Below, piece by piece: positions 7,176 through 11,828 of a DNA stretch of 22,251 nt. The stretch is taken from NCBI GenBank assembly GCA_964444095.1, contig CAYUEW010000010.1, positions 1 through 22,251 of the forward strand, read 5' to 3'. Position 1 is the stretch's first letter. Every line of letters begins with the position of its first letter. The DNA comes from JAGLWP01 sp964444095. Its GTDB lineage: Archaea; Nanobdellota; Nanobdellia; Pacearchaeales; GW2011-AR1. Made by a program: the position numbers and the translations under genes. The notes beneath the pieces are model-generated. The model had not been told where the DNA came from. It was given only the letters and a program-made list of their open reading frames with translations, and searched no databases.

Positions 7176-7858
7176 AAAAAATCGAGAAAGCACTGATATT
7201 TGACGCAAGTTCGATAATTACTCTTGTTATGAATGGACTCTTGCCTGAGTTGGAAAAACTTAAAGAAAAGTTTAATGGGAAATTTTTGATACCTGCAGAT
7301 GTGCAAAGAGAAATTATTGATAAGCCGATGAAGATTAAGAGATTTGCTTTTGAAGCATTGAAAGTTAAGGAATTGTTTAATGCTAAAGTTTTGGAAACTC
7401 CTGCTTCTGTTGGCGTGGATGATAATTTAATTTCTAAAAAAGCAAAAGAATTCAAAGATGTAGCAAATAATCTTTTTGAAGCTAGGGGAAAACCATTACA
7501 CATTATTGATTTGGGAGAGGCTTCTTGCTTGGCATTGAGTCGGATTTTGGATGAAAAAGGCATAAAGAATATAGTGGTGGTTGATGAAAGAACAACTCGG
7601 ATGTTAGGAGAAAAACCAGAGAATCTAGAGAGTTTACTACGAAAAAAACTTCATACCAAAGTAACCTTAAAAGAGAAAGATTTCAAGTTTTTCGCGGGAT
7701 TTAAATTCATACGTTCAGCAGAGTTAATTTATGTTGCTTACAAGAAAGGTTTGACTAGATTTAAGAATGGAATTTTAGAAGCTTTGCTTTGGGCAATTAA
7801 ATCAAAAGGTTGTGCAATTTCTGGGGATGAGATTAAAGAAATGGTTAGGATTGGATAG
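7172..7858 (+). CDS. Large PIN-domain protein, putative RNase
   Basis: A 228-aa protein. Its N-terminal ~150 residues are a PIN domain: LIFDASSIITL gives D11, FLIPADVQREII gives E47, IIDLGEASCLALSR gives D113 and E116, and VVVDERTTRML gives D138. All positions expected for metal binding are present, so it is probably catalytically active. The motif spacing (DxGEa ... vDeR) resembles the DUF3368-like PIN group. The C-terminal ~70 residues (FKFFAGFKFIRSAELIYVAY ... EALLWAIKSKG) add a helical region not seen in minimal VapC toxins. It overlaps the upstream HTH gene by 4 bp, giving a regulator-nuclease pair. Toxin or maintenance RNase cannot be decided from sequence. Confidence 0.82.
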   Translation: MKKIEKALIFDASSIITLVMNGLLPELEKLKEKFNGKFLIPADVQREIIDKPMKIKRFAFEALKVKELFNAKVLETPASVGVDDNLISKKAKEFKDVANNLFEARGKPLHIIDLGEASCLALSRILDEKGIKNIVVVDERTTRMLGEKPENLESLLRKKLHTKVTLKEKDFKFFAGFKFIRSAELIYVAYKKGLTRFKNGILEALLWAIKSKGCAISGDEIKEMVRIG

Positions 7859-7864
7859 TAAGAG

Positions 7865-7872
7865 TTAAAAAT
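7865..7872 (+). promoter_or_regulatory. TATA box of tRNA-Trp
   Basis: TTAAAAAT is centred 25.5 bp before the first base of the tRNA, the normal distance from an archaeal TATA box to the start of transcription. The transcript would therefore begin at or next to the mature 5' end, with little or no leader for RNase P to remove. Confidence 0.5.
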
Positions 7873-7893
7873 AAGTTATTTCTTGTAGAATTA

Positions 7894-7964
7894 GGGTGCG
7901 TAGTTTAGTGGTAAAATAGGCGGCTCCAGCCCGCCAGCTGGGGGTTCGATTCCCTCCGCGCCCA
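7894..7964 (+). tRNA. trnW: tRNA-Trp (anticodon CCA)
   Basis: The cloverleaf closes fully. Acceptor stem GGGTGCG pairs with CGCGCCC (one G-U); anticodon stem GGCGG pairs with CCGCC around loop CTCCAGC, giving anticodon CCA; T-arm GGGGG-TTCGATT-CCCTC (one G-U); discriminator A. The D-stem is weak (GTTT with AAAT). It is 71 nt long, has no intron (many archaeal tRNA-Trp genes do), and the CCA tail is not encoded. Confidence 0.93.
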
Positions 7965-7972
7965 TTTCTAAA

Positions 7973-8101
7973 ATGTCATTTGATGGTTCACACTTAATTT
8001 GTAAAATCCACTTAGAGAGAACTATCTATTGTTGCATTGAAAAAAAGTGGATTTGTGTAAAATGTAGATTAGAAAAAATTTCACCTAATCCATCTACATA
8101 A
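7973..8101 (+). CDS. Possible 42-aa Cys/His-rich peptide
   Basis: An open frame from ATG, 8 bp after tRNA-Trp, to TAA: MSFDGSHLICKIHLERTIYC then CIEKKWICVKCRLEKISPNP and ST. It holds C10-x2-H13, C20-C21 and C28-x2-C31, which could bind one zinc ion. That spacing is unusual for chance, and lysine/isoleucine use fits the genome. Against it, there is no clear promoter or ribosome site of its own, and the same stretch contains two inverted repeats, so a structured RNA is an alternative reading. Confidence 0.3.
   Translation: MSFDGSHLICKIHLERTIYCCIEKKWICVKCRLEKISPNPST
8004..8098. repeat. Two inverted repeats between tRNA-Trp and the arsR-type gene
   Basis: AAATCCACTT at 8004-8013 is the exact reverse complement of AAGTGGATTT at 8045-8054 (10 bp, 31-nt loop). 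TGTAGAT at 8063-8069 pairs with ATCTACA at 8092-8098, extended by 3 bp inside a 4-nt bulge (TAG with CTA). Two successive stem-loops could form in RNA. They overlap the possible 42-aa frame. Confidence 0.5.
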
Positions 8102-8104
8102 AAC

Positions 8105-8112
8105 TTATAAAG
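8105..8112 (+). promoter_or_regulatory. TATA box of the arsR-iscS-iscU operon
   Basis: TTATAAAG is centred 24.5 bp before the ATG at 8133. With archaeal spacing, transcription would start at or within two bases of the start codon, giving a leaderless mRNA for the five-gene operon. Confidence 0.7.
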
Positions 8113-8113
8113 A

Positions 8114-8135
8114 CATATGAAGTACACTTCATATG
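8114..8135. promoter_or_regulatory. Palindromic operator, probably bound by the ArsR-type regulator
   Basis: CATATGAAGT at 8114-8123 and ACTTCATATG at 8126-8135 are perfect reverse complements, separated by 2 bp. The site starts one base after the TATA box and ends on the G of the regulator's own ATG, so it covers the predicted transcription start. A dimeric winged-helix repressor bound there would block RNA polymerase loading. Autoregulation is an inference from position and symmetry. Confidence 0.75.
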
Positions 8136-8438
8136 AGCGATAATACATACCATCTCTTTTTCAGGAATCTTGCAAATCCCTTAAAGATAAAAATTATAAT
8201 TGCGCTAAGAGAAAAAGAAAATTCTGTTAGTGGTTTGTCTAGTGAATTAAAAATTGAACAAAGCAAACTTTCCCATGCTCTTACTTCTCTAAGGTGTTGT
8301 AATATTGTAAAAGTTAAACAAGAAGGTAAGCAAAGAATTTATTTTTTGAATAGAAATACGATTATCCCCATGTTAAAATTAATTGATGAACATGCCCAAA
8401 CATTTTGTGGTGGAAAATGTAAGGAGTGTGCCAAATGA
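8133..8438 (+). CDS. ArsR-type winged-helix regulator with C-terminal Cys cluster
   Basis: A 101-aa protein with the ArsR fold: LANPLKIKIIIAL (helix), then SVSGLSSELKIEQSKLSHAL (HTH, recognition helix about 42-54), then IVKVKQEGKQRIYFLN (wing, about 58-73) and a C-terminal dimerisation helix. Cysteines are C55-C56 at the end of the recognition helix, and C92-x3-C96-x2-C99 in the tail (FCGGKCKEC). The tail cluster could hold zinc or an Fe-S cluster, or react as a persulfide. None of the classical ELCVCDL arsenic motif is present. Its stop overlaps the iscS ATG (ATGA), and a palindrome covers its own promoter. A regulator of Fe-S or sulfur supply, functionally like IscR or SufR but of another family, is the likely role. 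Effector unknown. Confidence 0.85.
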   Translation: MSDNTYHLFFRNLANPLKIKIIIALREKENSVSGLSSELKIEQSKLSHALTSLRCCNIVKVKQEGKQRIYFLNRNTIIPMLKLIDEHAQTFCGGKCKECAK

Positions 8439-9574
8439 AAAATATTTATTTAGATAACGCAGCGACGACAAAAGTCGATGGAGATGTTTTGAAAGCTATG
8501 CTTCCTTATCTCACAGAAAAATATGGAAATGCGTCTTCACAACATTCTGTTGGACAAGAAGCCAAGCAAGCATTAGAAAAAAGTCGGCGAGTAATTGCAA
8601 GAGCGATAAAAGCACGTTCTTATGAATTGGTTTTTACTTCTGGTGGGACAGAATCCAATAATCTTGCAATCAAAGGTTTGTTTTTTGCTAACTATCCAGA
8701 GAAAGATCATATTATTATTTCAAAGATTGAACATGATTGTGTTTTGAACGCGTGTAAGTGGCTTGAGACACAAGGGGCAAAAGTGACTTATTTAGATGTC
8801 GATGAAAAAGGATTTGTTAATCCGCAAGATATTGAAGAAGCTATAACTGAAAAGACTATTCTTGTTTCAATCATTCATGGAAATAACGAAATTGGTACTA
8901 TTCAAGATTTAGAAACAATCGGGGAGATTTGTAAAAGAAATGGGGTTCTGTTCCATACAGACGCTTGTCAGAGTTTCACCAAGGTTCCTTTAAATGTTAG
9001 AAAGCAAAAATTAGATTTAGTAACCTTAAATGCTCATAAGATTCATGGGCCTAAAGGGGTGGGTGTTTTATACATTCGAGATGGAATAAATATCACTCCC
9101 ATCGCTCACGGAGGAGGACATGAAAAGAATTTGAGAAGCGGGACAGAAAATGTTCCGGGAATTGTTGGATTTGCTAAAGCTGTTGAAGTTGCGAAAGTAA
9201 GAGATGTTAGACAAATGGAAGAATTAAGAGATAAATTAATTGATGGACTTTTGAAAATTTCAGGGGTGAAATTAAACGGTCCAAGAGAAAGGTTGTGTAA
9301 TAATGTGAATATTTCATTTGGAAACATTGAAGGAGAATCTATTGGTGGTTATTTAGAAAACTTCGGAATCTGTACTTCAACTGGTTCGGCTTGTTCGTCG
9401 CACTCGTTGGAAACAAGCCACGTGTTAAAAGCAATCGGTTTAACTCCCCTTCAATCAAATAGCTCTTTACGAATAAGTTTGAGTAAATATAATACAGAAG
9501 AAGAAATAAATTATTTCCTAGAAACTATTTCTAAAATTGTAGAAAAGTTAAGGAGAATTAGTCCATTAAAATGA
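8435..9574 (+). CDS. iscS: Cysteine desulfurase (IscS/NifS family)
   Basis: A 379-aa PLP enzyme that turns cysteine into alanine and a protein-bound persulfide. It starts MKNIYLDNAATT. It has TSGGTESNN (about 69-77), H100 stacking on PLP, FHTDACQS (D176), Schiff-base lysine K202 in NAHKIHGPKG, and the catalytic loop STGSACSS with C320. C320 sits in the long-loop type (SSHSLETSHVLKAIGL) of IscS/NifS group I. I chose the ATG at 8435, which overlaps the regulator's stop; an in-frame ATG at 8426 would add only MCQ. It overlaps the next gene by 4 bp, and the sulfur acceptors are likely the DUF1858 protein, IscU and the tRNA thiolase encoded downstream. Confidence 0.97.
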   Translation: MKNIYLDNAATTKVDGDVLKAMLPYLTEKYGNASSQHSVGQEAKQALEKSRRVIARAIKARSYELVFTSGGTESNNLAIKGLFFANYPEKDHIIISKIEHDCVLNACKWLETQGAKVTYLDVDEKGFVNPQDIEEAITEKTILVSIIHGNNEIGTIQDLETIGEICKRNGVLFHTDACQSFTKVPLNVRKQKLDLVTLNAHKIHGPKGVGVLYIRDGINITPIAHGGGHEKNLRSGTENVPGIVGFAKAVEVAKVRDVRQMEELRDKLIDGLLKISGVKLNGPRERLCNNVNISFGNIEGESIGGYLENFGICTSTGSACSSHSLETSHVLKAIGLTPLQSNSSLRISLSKYNTEEEINYFLETISKIVEKLRRISPLK

Positions 9575-9771
9575 AAATAACAAAAAAGACAAAGATGAGT
9601 GATTTGATAGAGAAGTACCCTAAATCAGCAGAGATTTTGTTTAAGGCTGGGCTTTCCTGCGTGGGTTGTCCGATGGTAATGCAAGAAACAATTGAAGATG
9701 GTTGTCTTGGGCACGGTTTTACTGAAAAAGACATTGAAAAACTCATTAAAAAATTGAACGAGAAAAAATGA
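9571..9771 (+). CDS. DUF1858 redox-disulfide domain protein
   Basis: A 66-aa protein that is a single DUF1858 (hybrid-cluster-associated disulfide) domain: TKMSDLIEKYPKSAEILFKA, then GLSCVGCPMV with C30-x2-C33, then C45 in EDGCLGHGF, and a terminal Lys-rich helix. The family has a redox-active or metal-binding C-x2-C but no firm biochemical role. It is wedged between iscS and iscU with 4-bp overlaps on both sides. A job as sulfur or electron carrier between the desulfurase and its acceptors is therefore a reasonable inference. Confidence 0.9.
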   Translation: MKITKKTKMSDLIEKYPKSAEILFKAGLSCVGCPMVMQETIEDGCLGHGFTEKDIEKLIKKLNEKK

Positions 9772-10160
9772 AATATTCAAAAAAAGTTCTGCAAAATTTT
9801 TTGCACCCAAAAAACATGGGAGAAATCAAAAACTCAGACGGGATTGGAAAAATTGGAAATCCGACTTGTGGAGATATAATGTGGGTTTATATTAAAGTTG
9901 GAGAAAAAAACGGGAAAGAATTCATCAAGGACGTTAAATTCAAAACGTTTGGTTGCACTGCAGCAATCGCTACTTCTTCTATGGTAACTCAACTTGCTAA
10001 AGGCAAGGAATTAGAAGACGCTAAAAAAATTACTCGTGATGATGTTGCAAAGTCCCTTAAGGGATTACCTCCAATAAAAATGCATTGTTCTAATCTCGCA
10101 AGTGATGCTCTGAAAAAAGCGATTGAAGATTATAAAAAGAAAAAGCAAAAAGAAAAATGA
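9768..10160 (+). CDS. iscU: Fe-S cluster assembly scaffold (IscU/NifU-N family)
   Basis: A 130-aa protein with the IscU ligands: C34-G-D36 in NPTCGDIMWV, C63 in KFKTFGCTAAIATSSM, and H106-C107 in IKMHCSNLA. D36 is the residue whose change stabilises bound clusters in other IscU proteins. The N-terminal YSKKVLQNFLHPKNMGEI is family-typical. The classical LPPVK chaperone site reads LPPIK here (residues 100-104). It receives sulfur from IscS and builds 2Fe-2S clusters. It overlaps both neighbours by 4 bp. Confidence 0.96.
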   Translation: MKYSKKVLQNFLHPKNMGEIKNSDGIGKIGNPTCGDIMWVYIKVGEKNGKEFIKDVKFKTFGCTAAIATSSMVTQLAKGKELEDAKKITRDDVAKSLKGLPPIKMHCSNLASDALKKAIEDYKKKKQKEK

Positions 10161-10957
10161 ATGTTGAACAAAAGTTCAAACAAACCTTGAAAGAAATTAA
10201 ATTAAGTAAAAAAGACAAAATTTTAGTCGCGCTTTCTGGAGGCAAGGATTCTGCGGTAACTGCTTATCTCTTGAAAAAGTTGGGATATAATATTAAAGGA
10301 ATCCATGTAAACCTAAGTGTAGGAGAGTATAGTGAGAAATGTTTGAAGGGGGTAAAAGAATTATGTGAAAGCTTAGGAATAAAACTTTATGTTTACGATC
10401 TTAAAAAAGAACAGAAAAAAGGAATGAAATATTTTTGGAAGAAAAATAAAAATTTGAATCACTGTGCAGTTTGTGGAGTTTTCAAAAAATGGATTTTAAA
10501 TCGCGAAGCGAGAAAATTGAAAGTTGATAAAATAGCTACAGGGCACAACTTAGACGACGAAGTTGAAACATTTCTTTTGAATGTTCTCAAGGGAAGTTTA
10601 CAATTAAGTTCTAACTCGGGAATCATTACTAAAAATCAAATAGATGCAAAATTTATCCCAAGAATTAAACCACTTTTCTATCTTCAAAATAATGAAGTAA
10701 AAGAATTTGCAGAGAAAAACAACGTGCCTTTCATAAAAGGAATCTGTCCTTATCGTGAAGATTCTTATAGAATACAAGTTCGTAAATTTGTAGAGACATT
10801 ATCTAATAAAGATAAGACAAACATTATGAAAAATTTTGAGGTTGTTTCTAAGAGATTAGAAAAACAAAAAGAGAATAAGATAAATTATTGTGAAATTTGT
10901 GGGGAGCCATCAAGAGGGCGAATTTGTAAAATGTGCCAATTAATGAAATTAAAATAA
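10157..10957 (+). CDS. tRNA 2-thiolation protein, TtuA/Ncs6/TtcA-type PP-loop enzyme
   Basis: A 266-aa protein with PP-loop ATPase motif SGGKDS (27-32). C103-x2-C106 (NHCAVCG) and C197 (GICPY) are the three cysteines that hold a 4Fe-4S cluster in TtuA. ATGHNLDDEVE (about 127-137) is also diagnostic. A zinc finger closes the chain: YCEICG ... RICKMCQ (C245, C248, C257, C260). The N-terminal zinc finger of canonical TtuA/Ncs6 is absent; the protein starts almost directly at the PP-loop domain. TtuA thiolates U54, Ncs6 thiolates wobble U34 and TtcA thiolates C32; the C-terminal finger favours TtuA/Ncs6, but the substrate cannot be fixed. Co-expression with iscS and iscU supplies sulfur and the cluster. 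Its stop is 2 bp from the stop of the convergent DUF5652-like gene. Confidence 0.9.
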   Translation: MNVEQKFKQTLKEIKLSKKDKILVALSGGKDSAVTAYLLKKLGYNIKGIHVNLSVGEYSEKCLKGVKELCESLGIKLYVYDLKKEQKKGMKYFWKKNKNLNHCAVCGVFKKWILNREARKLKVDKIATGHNLDDEVETFLLNVLKGSLQLSSNSGIITKNQIDAKFIPRIKPLFYLQNNEVKEFAEKNNVPFIKGICPYREDSYRIQVRKFVETLSNKDKTNIMKNFEVVSKRLEKQKENKINYCEICGEPSRGRICKMCQLMKLK

Positions 10958-10959
10958 AA

Positions 10960-11226
10960 TTATTTCTTTCTTTTTTTCTTAACAGATTTTTTCTTTCTTG
11001 AAACTTTCTTCTTTGGTTTCATTTCTGAAAAAAAGAAATAATAAAGAATTGGTAAAATTCCAACTGTATTTAATAACGCAAGAACAACAAACCATCCAAC
11101 TTGTTTCTTTCGTGCTGATTTCCATAATCCCAAAAGTTTCCAAACTAAAGACCAAATAACAATCATAACAAATAACCAAAGGGTCATTCCTAATTCATTA
11201 GCTAATTGTGAATAATAGTTTTGCAT
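10960..11226 (-). CDS. DUF5652-like small membrane protein
   Basis: An 88-aa protein with two helices (about 14-34 and 43-66) joined by LWKSARKKQVGWF, and an extremely Lys-rich tail (KPKKKVSRKKKSVKKKRKK). The LGLWKSARKKQ-x-GWF-x3-LLNT-x-GILPI-x-YY pattern is what I know from DUF5652 (phospholipase D nuclease N-terminal-like) proteins of DPANN and CPR genomes. Function unknown. Its tail codons form long T-runs on the plus strand directly after the thiolase stop. The promoter box lies 25 bp upstream, so it is a leaderless single-gene unit. Confidence 0.8.
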   Translation of the reverse strand: MQNYYSQLANELGMTLWLFVMIVIWSLVWKLLGLWKSARKKQVGWFVVLALLNTVGILPILYYFFFSEMKPKKKVSRKKKSVKKKRKK

Positions 11227-11246
11227 AAGTTACCAAGTCTCCAGCG

Positions 11247-11256
11247 ATTTAAAAAG
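11247..11256 (-). promoter_or_regulatory. TATA box of the DUF5652-like gene
   Basis: On the minus strand this reads CTTTTTAAAT, centred 25.5 bp before the ATG at 11226. It implies a leaderless transcript. Confidence 0.55.
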
Positions 11257-11298
11257 ATTTTGTTTTTTAGTGTTATCCTCATCAAGTACTGATAAATG

Positions 11299-11306
11299 TT
11301 TAAATA
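11299..11306 (+). promoter_or_regulatory. Possible TATA box of nrdR-nrdJ
   Basis: TTTAAATA would place the transcription start near 11329, just before NrdR box 1, with a ~62-nt leader that contains both boxes. The alternative TATA box is ATATATAG inside box 1 itself, which would start transcription near 11367, inside box 2. In either case a bound repressor would hinder initiation or early elongation. Confidence 0.4.
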
Positions 11307-11332
11307 GTATTTCTTTCTCCATATTCCATCGT

Positions 11333-11348
11333 ATTCCATATATAGTAT
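11333..11348. promoter_or_regulatory. NrdR box 1
   Basis: ATTCCATATATAGTAT matches the core of the known NrdR box consensus (acaCwAtATaTwGtgt): C, A, T, A, T, A, T, A, G of the central ten agree, with one mismatch at the first w. Outer bases are weaker. It also contains a TATA-like word. Its centre is 32 bp from that of box 2, three helical turns, the spacing usual for NrdR box pairs. Confidence 0.65.
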
Positions 11349-11364
11349 ATTGGAGTGCTGGAGC

Positions 11365-11380
11365 ATACAAGATATTGTAT
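11365..11380. promoter_or_regulatory. NrdR box 2
   Basis: ATACAAGATATTGTAT agrees with the NrdR box consensus at 13 of 16 positions. With one flanking base on each side it is a palindrome with 7-bp arms (CATACAA / TTGTATG) around GATA. It ends 10 bp before the nrdR start codon. With box 1 it implies autoregulation of nrdR and control of the reductase. Confidence 0.75.
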
Positions 11381-11390
11381 GTAATATAAG

Positions 11391-11828
11391 ATGGAATGTC
11401 CATACTGCATGAATAAAACTTCGCGAGTAACCGATAAAAGGGAATCTCCTTCTGGAATCAGAAGAAGAAGAGAATGTCTCAAGTGTAAAAAAAGATTTAC
11501 CACATATGAAAGAGTGGACAAAGGGGACATGTATATCCTAAAAAAAGATGGACGAAGAGAGCTATTTAATCGAAGAAAATTAGAAGAAGGGGTTAATCGA
11601 GCTTTTGAAAAACGAGCTATTTCACAAGAAAAAATAAACAAATTGGTTGAAGAGATTGAAGAGCAATTAAGAAGAAAGGGAGTTAAGGAAATAAAAAGTG
11701 AATATGTTGGGGGATTAGTAATGAAAAAGATAAAAAAATTAGATAATGTGGCTTACATCAGGTTTGCATCTGTGTATCGAGATTTTCAAGATGCTAAAGA
11801 TTTTAAAAAAGAGTTAAAGGAATTGTAA
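11391..11828 (+). CDS. nrdR: Transcriptional repressor NrdR
   Basis: A 145-aa protein of normal length and fully canonical. The zinc ribbon has C3-x2-C6 (MECPYC) and C29-x2-C32 (RRRRECLKCKKRFTTYE). The ATP-cone domain follows from ~45 (LKKDGRRELFNRRKLEEGV, then AFEKRAISQEKI) and ends AYIRFASVYRDFQDAKDF. NrdR senses ATP versus dATP through its cone and represses ribonucleotide reductase genes. It is widespread in bacteria and rarer in archaea, so acquisition by transfer is likely in the ancestry. It is followed with zero gap by the reductase, and two NrdR boxes lie upstream. Confidence 0.97.
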   Translation: MECPYCMNKTSRVTDKRESPSGIRRRRECLKCKKRFTTYERVDKGDMYILKKDGRRELFNRRKLEEGVNRAFEKRAISQEKINKLVEEIEEQLRRKGVKEIKSEYVGGLVMKKIKKLDNVAYIRFASVYRDFQDAKDFKKELKEL

